DNA of 64,000 bases, taken from Shouchella clausii (GTDB taxonomy: Bacteria; Bacillota; Bacilli; Bacillales; Bacillaceae_D). The position numbers and the translations under genes are program-made. The notes under the pieces were generated by a model, which had not been told where the DNA came from, made no database searches, and worked only from the letters and a program-made list of their open reading frames with translations. The stretch spans positions 310,001 to 374,000 of the forward strand of contig NZ_BCXJ01000004.1 of the NCBI RefSeq assembly GCF_001598215.1. Reading direction: 5' to 3'. Shown here in pieces: positions 1 to 8,643 of this stretch. The stretch's first letter is position 1, and the number at the start of each line of letters is the position of its first letter.

Positions 1-762
1 CGGTTTTCCGTCAAAGTAATCTTTTCCGACTACTGTTGGCGATACGTGGTTAATCGGCACCGTTAGACGCTCATCAAATACATAGCATTTGCCATCCCAC
101 AATTCCCCTTTTACTTCTGGGTCTTTTCCGTAGGTGACAATGCCGCCATCGAGTTGAGCCACATCTTCAAACCCTTCTTTTTTAAGCCAGCCTGAAAATT
201 TCTCGCAGCGGATTCCTCCTGTGCAGTAAGTAAGAATTCGTTTATTTTCAAATTGCTCTTTGTTTTGTCGAATCCAATCAGGCAACTCCCTAAAGGCCTT
301 AATGTCTGGGCGTATGGCCCCACGAAAATGGCCGACATCATACTCATAATCATTGCGGGCGTCAATGACAACCGTGTCTTCTTTCAGCATTGCTTCACGC
401 CATTCTTTTGGCGATAGATGCTTGCCTGTCAGTTCATTTGGATTAACATCGTCTTCATTCAAGCGAAGCGTTACCAGCTCTGGACGAGGACGTACATGCA
501 TTTTTTTAAATACGTGCCGCTCTTCTTCGTCGACTTTAAATACAATGCCTTCAAACAACGGGTTGGCTTTCATCGCCTCCATATAGGCATCGGTATTTTC
601 CTTCAGCCCAGATACGGTTCCATTAATGCCTTCTTTTGCTACAAGCACTCGTCCTTTTAACTGCAAGCTTTTGCAAAAAGCGAGATGCTCTTTAGCAAAT
701 CCTTCTGGATCTTCAATCGTAGTGTAATAATAATACAGTAGTACACGGTAATCTTTAGACAT
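1..762 (-). CDS. trhO: tRNA uridine(34) hydroxylase TrhO (YbfQ-type, rhodanese domain), 3'-truncated
   Basis: The reading frame is open from ATG at 762 to the window edge: 254 residues are visible and the C-terminus lies outside. An N-terminal acylphosphatase-like part is followed by a rhodanese domain with the loop [10 protein letters not shown], holding the expected catalytic Cys and Arg. The family makes 5-hydroxyuridine at tRNA position 34 using oxygen and prephenate-linked chemistry; that role is family knowledge. The start follows an AGGTGG ribosome site. The gene runs in the same direction as the ferredoxin and racE, but a terminator separates it from the ferredoxin. Confident for the family; the TrhO assignment rather than another rhodanese rests on overall sequence pattern. 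Confidence 0.88.
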   Translation of the reverse strand, partial: MSKDYRVLLYYYYTTIEDPEGFAKEHLAFCKSLQLKGRVLVAKEGINGTVSGLKENTDAYMEAMKANPLFEGIVFKVDEEERHVFKKMHVRPRPELVTLRLNEDDVNPNELTGKHLSPKEWREAMLKEDTVVIDARNDYEYDVGHFRGAIRPDIKAFRELPDWIRQNKEQFENKRILTYCTGGIRCEKFSGWLKKEGFEDVAQLDGGIVTYGKDPEVKGELWDGKCYVFDERLTVPINHVSPTVVGKDYFDGKP

Positions 763-926
763 ATACTCTTCCACCTATCTCCTTATATTTGCAAGATACA
801 ATGTGTAGGTGTCTTACCTAGTCAGCCACATCTGTGTCTCATGTTTTGCCAACCTATATTATACAAAAATTCGCCTCTTTGTCCAGTTCCTTGCTGTTTT
901 AACATTGCAAGTGAAATGACCAAAAC

Positions 927-960
927 AAAAGCTCCCTCCAATCCCAAGGAGATGAGCTTT
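927..960 (-). terminator. Rho-independent terminator of the ferredoxin gene
   Basis: Inverted repeat AAAGCTC...GAGCTTT with inner CTCC/GGAG pairing; on the minus strand it is followed by TTTTGTTTT. It lies about 50 bp after the ferredoxin stop codon. Confidence 0.8.
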
Positions 961-1006
961 CTATCGTGGGCTACTTTGATAAATGTTGTTAGCGCGTTTC
1001 CAACTG

Positions 1007-1246
1007 TTATTCAATCCCAAAAAATTCTTCCGCTTTTTTCAAGAACTTTTGATCTTCCGGGGCCATCTCATATTCTTCCACAATTGCATCAACTGGACAT
1101 ACACCTTGGCAAGCGCCGCAATCAATGCAAATATCCGGATTAATGAAGTATTGATCTTCTCCTTCTTCAATGCAGTCGACTGGGCATACATCGACACATT
1201 CCCCAGCTTTCTCCCCGATGCAAGGGCTTAAAATGACAAATGCCAT
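1007..1246 (-). CDS. 7Fe-type ferredoxin ([3Fe-4S]/[4Fe-4S])
   Basis: A 79-residue acidic protein and low-potential electron carrier. Cysteines at 9, 17, 21, 25, 40, 43, 46 and 50 reproduce the spacing of Azotobacter-type seven-iron ferredoxins (C-x7-C-x3-CP and C-x2-C-x2-C-x3-CP), so it probably binds one 3Fe and one 4Fe cluster. This differs from the single-cluster B. subtilis Fer. The ATG follows a GGAGTG site. It sits alone between trhO and racE. The redox partner cannot be told from context; fatty-acid or menaquinone metabolism genes in the window are not adjacent. Confidence 0.9.
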   Translation of the reverse strand: MAFVILSPCIGEKAGECVDVCPVDCIEEGEDQYFINPDICIDCGACQGVCPVDAIVEEYEMAPEDQKFLKKAEEFFGIE

Positions 1247-1379
1247 GTTTTACACTCCTTTAAAAAGTCTCCTCTTTTAAGGGAACAGCAAAAAGCCGCT
1301 CTCTCCTTTTCAATCATTCTTACTGCCTGTCTCTAGCATACACCTCTGCCACATAAACATAAAGGGTTTTGCCTGAATT

Positions 1380-2210
1380 TCACTTACTTTTCATCGTTGC
1401 TTGAACGGGTAATGGCCCTTCAAGATCAATCGACGCGACTGAGTCCGTGTGGATGTTTAGCCAACTAGCCGCTAACTGCTTAAATTGATTCGCTTCTCCA
1501 GTCGTATAAAAACGATGTGCCGCCTTTACCGGATGTTTTTCGTTCATTGAATGGTAAAATAGCAAACTGCTTACTTCCCTTGCCGTCTCCTCGCCTGATG
1601 AAATCACGGTAACGCCAGGCAAACACGCTTCAATAACAGGCTTTAACAATGGGTAATGGGTACAGCCTAAAATCAACGTATCGAAGCCAGCGCCTTGAAG
1701 AGGAGCGAGCGATTCGCGTACCACCGCTTCTGCTTCAGGTCCTTTAATCGTCCCCTGTTCAACAAGCGGCACAAATAATGGACATGCCAAGCTTTCAACT
1801 GTTACGTTTTCATCAATCGAATGGAGCGCCATCGTGTAGGCATTGCTTGCAATTGTGCCTATTGTTCCAATGACAGCAACATGTCGATTTTCGCTCACTT
1901 GTATCGCGCTGATCGCCCCTGGACGGATCACGCCAACAACTGGGATGTCTAACTGGGCTCTCGCTTCTTCCAGCACAACGGCAGTTGCAGTATTGCAGGC
2001 AATCACAATCATTTTCACATCTTCATTTAAGAGTCGCCCAATCATTTGCCACGTAAATGCCCGTACTTCTTCGACAGGGCGGGGGCCATATGGGCAACGG
2101 GCGGAATCTCCTATATATACAATCGGTTCTTTTGGCAATTGACGCATAATTTCCGAGGCGACAGTCAATCCCCCTATGCCTGAATCAATAATGCCAATCG
2201 GTCTGTTCAC
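1380..2210 (-). CDS. racE: Glutamate racemase
   Basis: A 276-residue protein making D-glutamate for peptidoglycan. The N-terminal IGIIDSGIGGL motif, catalytic Cys72 in ACNTAT and Cys183 in GCTHYPLL mark the Asp/Glu racemase fold with its two-cysteine mechanism. The start is GTG at 2210, preceded by GGGAGAG. The gene lies 17 bp after the MarR-family gene and is probably cotranscribed with it, as in the B. subtilis ysmB-racE pair. RacE rather than YrpC/MurI is chosen on synteny. Confidence 0.95.
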   Translation of the reverse strand: MNRPIGIIDSGIGGLTVASEIMRQLPKEPIVYIGDSARCPYGPRPVEEVRAFTWQMIGRLLNEDVKMIVIACNTATAVVLEEARAQLDIPVVGVIRPGAISAIQVSENRHVAVIGTIGTIASNAYTMALHSIDENVTVESLACPLFVPLVEQGTIKGPEAEAVVRESLAPLQGAGFDTLILGCTHYPLLKPVIEACLPGVTVISSGEETAREVSSLLFYHSMNEKHPVKAAHRFYTTGEANQFKQLAASWLNIHTDSVASIDLEGPLPVQATMKSK

Positions 2211-2227
2211 GCGTCTTTTCTCTCCCT

Positions 2228-2692
2228 TTATGAACGCACTTCACGCTTTTCCTTCATCGTTTTCAAAAGGAAATTTAAATTTTCTTCTAAATCGTTCACT
2301 TGTTCACTTGTAAAATGCTCAAGCATTTCCGCTAAATAATGTTGCCGCTTGGCGATCACTTCACGAATGATCGTTTGGCCTCTATCCAACAAATGAATTC
2401 GTACGACGCGCCGGTCTTGTTTGTCTTTGACGCGCATCACCAATCCATTTTTCTCCATTCGGTCTACTAAGTCCGTCGTTGTGCTGCATGCCAGGTGCAT
2501 ATGATTAGAAAGTTCCCCTATGGTCATATCACCATATTCATTTAACCACTGCAGTGCAACAAATTGCGGAGTCGTTATCGGAAAATGTGCTAAAATTTCT
2601 CTGCCCTTTTGTTTCACTAAGTCAGCAATTTTACGGAGAGAGCGCTCAATCTCCTCGAATTGGTGACGATTTTTGTCATAAGGTTTTTCCAA
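2228..2692 (-). CDS. MarR-family transcriptional regulator (YsmB-like)
   Basis: About 154 residues if translation starts at TTG 2692, which has a GGAGG site 8 bp upstream. In-frame starts at 2701, 2707 and 2713 would overlap or precede that site. A winged helix-turn-helix (motifs MTIGELSNHMHLA and DRRVVRIHL) is typical of MarR. It is first gene of the marR-racE unit, downstream of a good sigma-A promoter, and is the positional equivalent of B. subtilis ysmB. The ligand and regulon are unknown; autoregulation is likely for the family but no clear operator was seen. Confidence 0.85.
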   Translation of the reverse strand: MEKPYDKNRHQFEEIERSLRKIADLVKQKGREILAHFPITTPQFVALQWLNEYGDMTIGELSNHMHLACSTTTDLVDRMEKNGLVMRVKDKQDRRVVRIHLLDRGQTIIREVIAKRQHYLAEMLEHFTSEQVNDLEENLNFLLKTMKEKREVRS

Positions 2693-2737
2693 TCGTTGCA
2701 CCTCCATTTCCAATCCAATCGTTTTCTTTATAAGACT

Positions 2738-2766
2738 ATTGTACTAACGTCAACGCCTCTTATCAA
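2738..2766 (-). promoter_or_regulatory. Sigma-A promoter of marR-racE
   Basis: On the minus strand TTGATA (2761-2766) is separated by exactly 17 bp from TACAAT (2738-2743), about 45 bp upstream of the TTG start. Confidence 0.65.
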
Positions 2767-2800
2767 CTAGATTGTTTAAATTGTCGACTAAACACATGGG

Positions 2801-2833
2801 AATAAGGACAAACGATTTCCGCTTGCCCTTATT
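2801..2833 (-). terminator. Hairpin after ptsI
   Basis: AATAAGG-x-CAA arms pair with TTTG-x-CCTTATT right after the ptsI stop codon. There is no long U-tract, so termination efficiency is uncertain. Confidence 0.5.
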
Positions 2834-2836
2834 TCC

Positions 2837-4558
2837 TTATGATTGGCTGTATTTGCTGCGAACTAATTGTTCGACTCCATCCGCCGTATCCTTTGTCAAT
2901 GCTTCTTGCGCAAATGATTCCAGTTCAGCTTTAGACAATTTGCTAATCTGGCTTCTAGCAGGAAGAATCGACGTTGCGCTCATGCTGAACTCGTCTAAGC
3001 CAAGGCCAAGCAAAAGGGGAATCGCAATTTCATCACCGGCCATTTCGCCGCACATGCCGACCCATTTTCCTTCCGCGTGAGCAGCTTGGATGACCATGTC
3101 AATTAGACGAAGTACAGCTGGGTGGTACGGCTGGTATAAATAAGAAACTCGTTCATTCATACGGTCAGCAGCCATTGTATATTGAATCAAATCATTCGTA
3201 CCAATGCTGAAGAAGTCAACTTCTTTGGCAAACTGTGGAGCCGCCACCGCAGTCGATGGAATTTCCACCATAATGCCGACTTCCATCTCATCACTGACGT
3301 CAACATTGCCCGCTTGAAGCTTGTCTTTTTCTTCATGCAAGATTTGTTTGGCTTGACGCAATTCTTCCAACGTCGCAATCATTGGAAACATGATCTTTAA
3401 ATTGCCATGTGCACTAGCGCGAAGCAAAGCGCGGAGCTGAGCGCGGAACATGTCCTGTTTTTCAAGGCAAAGGCGAATGGCCCGATGCCCTAAAAACGGG
3501 TTTAATTCGTGTGGCAAATCCAAATAAGGAAGCTCTTTGTCGCCACCGATATCGAGCGTACGGATAACGACTGGCTTTCCATCCATCCGTTCCACCACTT
3601 CTTTGTAAGCTTCGTATTGTTCTTCCTCACTCGGAAGCTCTGTCCGCCCCATATAAAGGAACTCTGTTCGATATAAGCCAATTCCTTCAGCGCCATTATT
3701 AATCACGCCGTCTAAATCTTTTGGCGTACCGATATTAGCCGCTAGCTCAACATGGTGAGTGTCTTGCGTTGTCGTCTTTTTGTTCACAAGTTTTGCCCAC
3801 TCTGCTTTTTGTGCCTCATAGTCAGCTTGCTTTTGCTCATAAGCAGCCAACTCTTCTTCGGTAGGGCTGACAATGACGTGGCCGTCAATGCCGTCAACAA
3901 TCACAAGTGCACCGTTTTCAATTTTGGCAGTAGCTTCTTTCGTCCCGACCACCGCAGGAATTTCCAAAGATCTAGACATGATCGCAGAGTGAGACGTACG
4001 ACCGCCAATGTTTGTCGCAAAACCTTTAATAACGTCAGGATTTAATTGTGCCGTATCAGATGGTGTCAAATCATGGGCAATGATAATGGTGTCTTCTTCT
4101 ATAGCGGCAAGGGAGACGACTTCGATTCCCATAAGGTGGCCTAAGACACGACGAGAGACATCGCGTATATCTGCAGCCCGCTCTTTCATATATTCATTGT
4201 CCATGTTTTCAAACGTAGCAATAAACATATTGGCGACTTCATTTAACGCATACTCCGCTGTTACTGAATCTTCATTCACTTTTGTTTTAACAGCGTCGAT
4301 CAACTCAGGATCGCTTAACACAAGCAAATGGGCAGCAAAAATTTCAGCCTTGTCCTCGCCTAATTCATTAAGCGCCTTTTCCTTAATAGCCGTCAATTCT
4401 TCACGGGAAATAGCCAGTGCTTCGTCCAGACGCTTGATCTCATCACTGGGGTTTTTGGCCTCTTTTTGTTTGATTGTAAAATCAGGCTCTTCATGCACAA
4501 AGGCTTTGGCAATTGCTACACCCGCAGATGCAGCAATGCCTTTAAGGGAATGAAGCAT
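2837..4558 (-). CDS. ptsI: Phosphotransferase system enzyme I
   Basis: A 573-residue cytoplasmic kinase that takes phosphate from PEP and passes it to HPr, energising PTS sugar uptake. The phospho-histidine is His190 in [10 protein letters not shown]; the C-terminal PEP-binding barrel carries PMNxP-like and IGTNDLIQY motifs. Length matches B. subtilis PtsI (570). It overlaps ptsH by one base (TAATG), so the two are translationally coupled. Its position between marR and gerE differs from B. subtilis, where ptsHI follow ptsG. Confidence 0.97.
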   Translation of the reverse strand: MLHSLKGIAASAGVAIAKAFVHEEPDFTIKQKEAKNPSDEIKRLDEALAISREELTAIKEKALNELGEDKAEIFAAHLLVLSDPELIDAVKTKVNEDSVTAEYALNEVANMFIATFENMDNEYMKERAADIRDVSRRVLGHLMGIEVVSLAAIEEDTIIIAHDLTPSDTAQLNPDVIKGFATNIGGRTSHSAIMSRSLEIPAVVGTKEATAKIENGALVIVDGIDGHVIVSPTEEELAAYEQKQADYEAQKAEWAKLVNKKTTTQDTHHVELAANIGTPKDLDGVINNGAEGIGLYRTEFLYMGRTELPSEEEQYEAYKEVVERMDGKPVVIRTLDIGGDKELPYLDLPHELNPFLGHRAIRLCLEKQDMFRAQLRALLRASAHGNLKIMFPMIATLEELRQAKQILHEEKDKLQAGNVDVSDEMEVGIMVEIPSTAVAAPQFAKEVDFFSIGTNDLIQYTMAADRMNERVSYLYQPYHPAVLRLIDMVIQAAHAEGKWVGMCGEMAGDEIAIPLLLGLGLDEFSMSATSILPARSQISKLSKAELESFAQEALTKDTADGVEQLVRSKYSQS

Positions 4559-4821
4559 TATTCGCCAAGTCCCTCTTTAATTACTTCTTCAATCGCTGAA
4601 AGCGCTTCATCTGCGTCTGAACCTTCTGCTTTGATTGTTACTTCTGCGCCTTGTCCAACACCAAGAGACATGACACCCATGATGGATTTAAGATTGACTG
4701 ATTTCCCTTTGTATTCCAAAGTGATATCAGACGAGAATTGGCCAGCTTTATTAACAAGCTGCGTAGCTGGACGAGCGTGAATGCCCGTTTCTGCAGTAAT
4801 TTTAAATGTTTTTTCAGCCAT
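4558..4821 (-). CDS. ptsH: Phosphocarrier protein HPr
   Basis: An 87-residue protein. His15 in GIHARPAT is the PTS phosphoryl site; Ser46 in [11 protein letters not shown] is the regulatory site phosphorylated by HPr kinase, giving the CcpA co-repressor in Firmicutes. That role links this gene to the cre boxes at lcfA and the acetate symporter in this window. It is the first gene of ptsHI, with a leader of about 200 nt from a strong promoter. Confidence 0.98.
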   Translation of the reverse strand: MAEKTFKITAETGIHARPATQLVNKAGQFSSDITLEYKGKSVNLKSIMGVMSLGVGQGAEVTIKAEGSDADEALSAIEEVIKEGLGE

Positions 4822-5024
4822 AGTAATTCCTCTTTTCTATTAGTATTTACTCATTGGTAAAGCCCTTGTACAGCGGGTCGCCTTTGCACAAATCACGACT
4901 GATTCTTACTAAGTATAGTACCCTGCAATGACCTGCTCTAGCCAATTTATTTTTCTTTTTTGCTAAGCAATGCACTTTATTCAGCTGCAAAACCCTCATA
5001 TAAAAGAGCTTTATAAACATCGTC

Positions 5025-5053
5025 ATTATAGCATGGGGGGTAATCCCTTTCAA
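5025..5053 (-). promoter_or_regulatory. Sigma-A promoter of ptsHI
   Basis: Minus-strand TTGAAA (5048-5053), a 17-bp spacer and TATAAT (5025-5030). It would give a 5' leader of about 200 nt before ptsH. The 402-bp space between ptsH and gerE (4822-5223) holds this promoter, the leader and the gerE promoter; I see no gene in it. Confidence 0.75.
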
Positions 5054-5129
5054 CAAAAAAACAATAACCCTACCAAAAAAACGACTAAATTCGACAATAA
5101 TGAAAACGTCCTATTCGTAAATGAACGCT

Positions 5130-5158
5130 CACACCTTTTTCGTAAGCAACATATACTG
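5130..5158 (+). promoter_or_regulatory. Sigma-K-like promoter of gerE
   Basis: CACA at 5130-5133, 16 bp, then CATATACTG at 5150-5158, close to the sigma-K pattern (AC at -35, CATA-N3-TA at -10). B. subtilis gerE is transcribed by sigma-K in the mother cell. One base of the -10 differs from consensus. Confidence 0.5.
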
Positions 5159-5223
5159 TCTTGACTAAAGCCTTTCAGGTCAGCGTTGACCTGCTCTTAG
5201 CCCGGCATGAAGGAGTGAACATA

Positions 5224-5448
5224 TTGAAGGGAGCAGACTTCGGACCAAAACCTTTGCTTACGAAAAGGGAACGCGAAGTATTCGAACTACTCGTCCAAGA
5301 CCAAACAACAAAAGAAATTGCTAATCACCTTTTTATTAGTGAAAAGACCGTACGCAACCATATTTCGAACACAATGCAGAAGCTGGGAGTAAAGGGGCGC
5401 TCTCAAGCCGTTATCGAACTTATACGTCTAGGTGAATTGACCATTTGA
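5224..5448 (+). CDS. gerE: Late mother-cell transcription factor GerE
   Basis: A 74-residue LuxR-type helix-turn-helix protein that activates and represses late spore-coat genes. The sequence LLTKREREVFELL...SEKTVRNHISN is nearly identical to B. subtilis GerE. The start is TTG at 5224: it has AAGGAG at the right distance and yields exactly the family length of 74, whereas an upstream TTG at 5161 would add 21 unlikely residues. It is one of the few plus-strand genes here, divergent from ptsH and ended by a bidirectional terminator. Confidence 0.96.
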   Translation: MKGADFGPKPLLTKREREVFELLVQDQTTKEIANHLFISEKTVRNHISNTMQKLGVKGRSQAVIELIRLGELTI

Positions 5449-5474
5449 AAAAAGCCTGCTATGCAGGCTTTTTT
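5447..5474. terminator. Bidirectional terminator between gerE and the thioesterase gene
   Basis: AAAAAAGCCTGC-tat-GCAGGCTTTTTT: a perfect stem with A and T tracts on both sides, serving the two convergent genes. Confidence 0.9.
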
Positions 5475-5475
5475 G

Positions 5476-5934
5476 CTATGTAGTTTTTTTGCATGATGTT
5501 AGTTTAGCAAGCATCCCCTCAGAAAAAGGGAGCGCTTCGCCTGTCTGTTTGTCAACTTGCACCATTGTTCCTCTCCCTGTCAAACAAATATCGGTGTTTC
5601 TTTTTGCGACATAATGAATGTCCAATGAAGAACGCCCGATCTTATCTACTTTTACCCCTACATGTAACGTATCCCCGTATTTGATTTGGGCAACATAGTT
5701 ACATTGCAAATCAGCAGCAACGACAATGGCATTACTGCTACTTGCGGCCCAATCTTCCATTAAGCCGCAAGACTCAAAAAATTCAAGCCTTGCGTGTTCA
5801 AAATAAATAAAGGCAGACGTATTATTCACATGGCCAAATGCATCTGTTTCCGAAAAGCGGACTTTGATTGGAACAAAAAATGTAAATGAGTTTTCCCATG
5901 CGCTTCTTTCATTGATATAAGCAGGCACTTTCAT
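5476..5934 (-). CDS. Hotdog-fold acyl-CoA thioesterase (YsmA-like)
   Basis: A 152-residue 4HBT-superfamily protein. The motif FSETDAFGHVNNTSAF near residue 30 contains the Asp-x-x-x-His-Val-Asn typical of 4-hydroxybenzoyl-CoA thioesterase-like enzymes. Such enzymes hydrolyse acyl-CoA thioesters; the substrate here is unknown. Its place between gerE and sdhB matches B. subtilis ysmA. The ATG follows AAAGGAG. It is monocistronic. Confidence 0.85.
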   Translation of the reverse strand: MKVPAYINERSAWENSFTFFVPIKVRFSETDAFGHVNNTSAFIYFEHARLEFFESCGLMEDWAASSSNAIVVAADLQCNYVAQIKYGDTLHVGVKVDKIGRSSLDIHYVAKRNTDICLTGRGTMVQVDKQTGEALPFSEGMLAKLTSCKKTT

Positions 5935-5980
5935 CGTTATTCGCTCCTTTTTTAATTAAATCTCAGCTTAATAGAAAATG

Positions 5981-6040
5981 TTTGGCAGACGGGAATAATG
6001 GAGAGAAAGAGGCAAAATAGAATGGGGTCACGTGAGCAGC
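5981..6040 (+). repeat. Dispersed intergenic repeat, copy B (short form)
   Basis: Shares with copy A (53341-53430) the blocks TTTG-CAGACG-G, AATAGAA-GGGG and GTGAGCA-CG in the same order, with the middle shortened. Matched by eye. It lies between the thioesterase gene and sdhB. Confidence 0.55.
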
Positions 6041-6055
6041 GTTTGCCTATAGTTT

Positions 6056-6080
6056 AACGAGGCTGCTTCGCAGCCTCGTT
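6056..6080 (-). terminator. Hairpin after sdhB
   Basis: AACGAGGCTGC-ttc-GCAGCCTCGTT, an 11-bp perfect stem shortly after the sdhB stop codon. The downstream T-tract is short. Confidence 0.65.
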
Positions 6081-6086
6081 GTATCA

Positions 6087-6839
6087 TTAAATGCTTCCAA
6101 AGAAGTTTTTAAAGGACTGCAATGCCGTCGCGCGGTTTAATGCAGCAATTGATGTTGTAAGCGGGATGCCTTTCGGGCAAGCTTGCACGCAGTTTTGTGA
6201 GTTTCCGCAGTTGGCAAGACCGCCGTCTGTCATAATGGTAGCCAATCGTTCTTCTTTATTCATTTCACCAGTTGGGTGGGCATTAAAGAGGCGAACTTGA
6301 GATAGTGCCGCTGGACCAATAAATTCAGATTTTGAATTGACGTTCGGGCAAGATTCTAAGCAAACGCCGCAAGTCATACATTTAGACAGCTCATAAGCCC
6401 ATTGGCGTCTTTTTTCCGGCATGCGCGGTCCAGGACCTAAATCATACGTACCGTCAATTGGAATCCAGGCTTTTACTTTTTTCAGAGAATCAAACATTCT
6501 GCTGCGGTCGACGACAAGATCACGAACGACTGGGAATGTTCTCATTGGCTCAAGGCGAATAGGCTGTTCCAACTTATCAACGAGCGCGGTGCACGACTGT
6601 TGTGGTTTGCCATTAATAACCATTGAACAGGCGCCACACACTTCTTCCAGACAGTTCATATCCCAAGTGACAGGCGTTGTCTTTTCGCCCTTGGCATTAA
6701 CAGGGTTGCGGCGAATTTCCATTAAGCAAGAAATAACATTCAAGTTTTGCCGATAAGGAATAGCAAACTCTTCTTCATAGGAGCCGCTGTCTGGTCCATC
6801 TTGCCTTGTTACGATAAGGCGAATTGTTTTTTCACTCAT
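6087..6839 (-). CDS. sdhB: Succinate dehydrogenase iron-sulfur subunit
   Basis: A 250-residue subunit carrying electrons from the flavin to the membrane anchor. The N-terminal 2Fe-2S domain has CLEEVCGACSM and a later Cys; the C-terminal part has CMTCGVCLESCP and CGNSQNCVQACPKG for the 4Fe-4S and 3Fe-4S clusters. It is last in sdhCAB; its ATG overlaps the sdhA stop by four bases (ATGA). Confidence 0.98.
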   Translation of the reverse strand: MSEKTIRLIVTRQDGPDSGSYEEEFAIPYRQNLNVISCLMEIRRNPVNAKGEKTTPVTWDMNCLEEVCGACSMVINGKPQQSCTALVDKLEQPIRLEPMRTFPVVRDLVVDRSRMFDSLKKVKAWIPIDGTYDLGPGPRMPEKRRQWAYELSKCMTCGVCLESCPNVNSKSEFIGPAALSQVRLFNAHPTGEMNKEERLATIMTDGGLANCGNSQNCVQACPKGIPLTTSIAALNRATALQSFKNFFGSI

Positions 6840-8605
6840 TTGCTTCCAGCTCCTTGCTTTTTCTGTGAGTAGTCGCGTTTGCGTGGTTTAATCAACGATG
6901 TATCGACTTCCTCATATTCAAAGTCCGGCGCGCCGGTGCTCGGATTGTACCAAGCTTTTGTTGTTTTCAAGAACTCTTCGTCGTTTCGTTCTGGAAACTC
7001 TGGCTTGTAATGGGCGCCACGGCTTTCATTGCGATGGTAAGCGCCGAGCGTAATCACACGTGCTAGATTGAGCATTCCTCCAAGCTGGCGCGTAAATGCC
7101 GCTCCTTGGTTCGACCATTTAGCCGTATCATTGATGTTAATGTTTTGGTAACGCTCCATTAATTCTTGGATCTTTTCATCTGTTTTTAACAGCTTGTCAT
7201 TGTAACGCACAACTGTGACGTTGTCCGTCATCCACTCGCCAAGCTCTTTATGAAGGATATACGCGTTTTCCGTTCCATCCATGCGCAAAATCGCATCGAA
7301 TTCGTCTTGTTCTTTTTTCACTTGTGCTTCAAATAGCGAAGATGACAAATCCTCTGTGGCAGTGTTCAATCCGCCGATGTACTCCACTGCCTTCGGCCCG
7401 GCGACCATACCGCCATAAATCGCTGATAACAATGAGTTTGCGCCTAAGCGGTTTGCACCATGCTGAGAATAATCGCATTCTCCGGCGGCAAATAAACCAG
7501 GAATGTTTGTCATTTGATCATAGTCTACCCACATGCCGCCCATAGAGTAATGAACAGCTGGGAAGATTTTCATCGGCACTTTCCGCGGATCATCACCTGT
7601 AAACTTTTCATAGATTTCAATAATGCCGCCAAGCTTGATATCTAATTCCTTCGGATCCTTATGGGATAAATCCAAATAGACCATGTTTTCGCCATTAATG
7701 CCAAGCTTTTCGTCTACACAAACATGGAAAATTTCCCTTGTAGCAATGTCACGAGGGACAAGGTTTCCATAAGCCGGGTATTTCTCCTCAAGGAAATACC
7801 ACGGTTTCCCATCTTTGTATGTCCATACGCGTCCGCCCTCTCCACGGGCAGACTCGCTCATGAGGCGAAGCTTGTCGTCGCCTGGAATCGCAGTCGGGTG
7901 GATTTGGATAAACTCGCCGTTCGCATAGGCAACGCCTTGTTCGTACAATTTTGCTGCGGCAAAGCCAGTATTGATCATTGAGTTCGTCGATTTACCGAAA
8001 ATGATTCCTGGTCCACCAGTTGCCATAATGACGGCATCAGCTGAGAAACTGCGTATTTCAGCGGAATTCAGCTCTTGAGCTGTAATGCCACGGCACGCAC
8101 CCTCATCATCGATAACGGCTGACAAAAACTCCCAACCTTCGTATTTTGTTACAAGGCCTTGCACTTCATAACGGCGTACTTGTTCATCAAGTGCATATAA
8201 AAGCTGCTGTCCAGTCGTTGCCCCAGCAAAAGCGGTGCGATGGTGTTGTGTACCGCCAAAACGACGGAAATCAAGGAGCCCTTCAGGCGTACGGTTAAAC
8301 ATCACGCCCATGCGATCCATTAAATGAATAATCGCCGGAGCTGCTTCTGTCATTGCTTTAACAGGTGGCTGGTTCGCCAAAAAGTCGCCACCGTACACGG
8401 TATCATCAAAATGTTCGTAAGGGGAATCCCCTTCTCCTTTTGTGTTGACAGCGCCGTTTATGCCGCCTTGCGCGCATACGGAGTGGGAACGTTTTACCGG
8501 TACAATCGAAAACAAATCGACCGGTACCCCTTTTTCTGCCGCTTTAATCGTTGCCATTAGCCCGGCTAACCCGCCGCCTACTACAACAATTTTCCCTTTA
8601 CTCAT
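6836..8605 (-). CDS. sdhA: Succinate dehydrogenase flavoprotein subunit
   Basis: A 589-residue FAD enzyme of the TCA cycle and complex II. It has the dinucleotide-binding VVGGGLAGLMA, the flavinylation-site region RSHSVCAQGGINGA and the substrate-site HPTAIP. I place the start at ATG 8605, which has GGAG 8 bp upstream; the GTG at 8614 would lie inside that ribosome site. Very close to B. subtilis SdhA throughout. Confidence 0.98.
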   Translation of the reverse strand: MSKGKIVVVGGGLAGLMATIKAAEKGVPVDLFSIVPVKRSHSVCAQGGINGAVNTKGEGDSPYEHFDDTVYGGDFLANQPPVKAMTEAAPAIIHLMDRMGVMFNRTPEGLLDFRRFGGTQHHRTAFAGATTGQQLLYALDEQVRRYEVQGLVTKYEGWEFLSAVIDDEGACRGITAQELNSAEIRSFSADAVIMATGGPGIIFGKSTNSMINTGFAAAKLYEQGVAYANGEFIQIHPTAIPGDDKLRLMSESARGEGGRVWTYKDGKPWYFLEEKYPAYGNLVPRDIATREIFHVCVDEKLGINGENMVYLDLSHKDPKELDIKLGGIIEIYEKFTGDDPRKVPMKIFPAVHYSMGGMWVDYDQMTNIPGLFAAGECDYSQHGANRLGANSLLSAIYGGMVAGPKAVEYIGGLNTATEDLSSSLFEAQVKKEQDEFDAILRMDGTENAYILHKELGEWMTDNVTVVRYNDKLLKTDEKIQELMERYQNININDTAKWSNQGAAFTRQLGGMLNLARVITLGAYHRNESRGAHYKPEFPERNDEEFLKTTKAWYNPSTGAPDFEYEEVDTSLIKPRKRDYSQKKQGAGSK

Positions 8606-8643
8606 AAAGTCCACTCCCTAAAAAATTCGCTAGTTGCTGATTT

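Noticed and set aside
4008-4553. A 181-codon plus-strand frame opposite ptsI
   Set aside because: It is a shadow of the conserved ptsI frame, with no ribosome site and low-complexity Ser-rich composition.
4600-4613. cre-like TGAAAGCGCTTCAT near the end of ptsH
   Set aside because: It mismatches the cre consensus at the 3' half and lies inside conserved ptsH codons.
4970-5164. A 64-codon plus-strand frame upstream of gerE
   Set aside because: It spans the ptsH promoter and the gerE promoter, has no ribosome site and random-looking composition.
5161-5223. A 21-residue upstream extension of GerE from TTG 5161
   Set aside because: No ribosome site at 5161, it would overlap the promoter start, and TTG 5224 gives the exact 74-residue family length.
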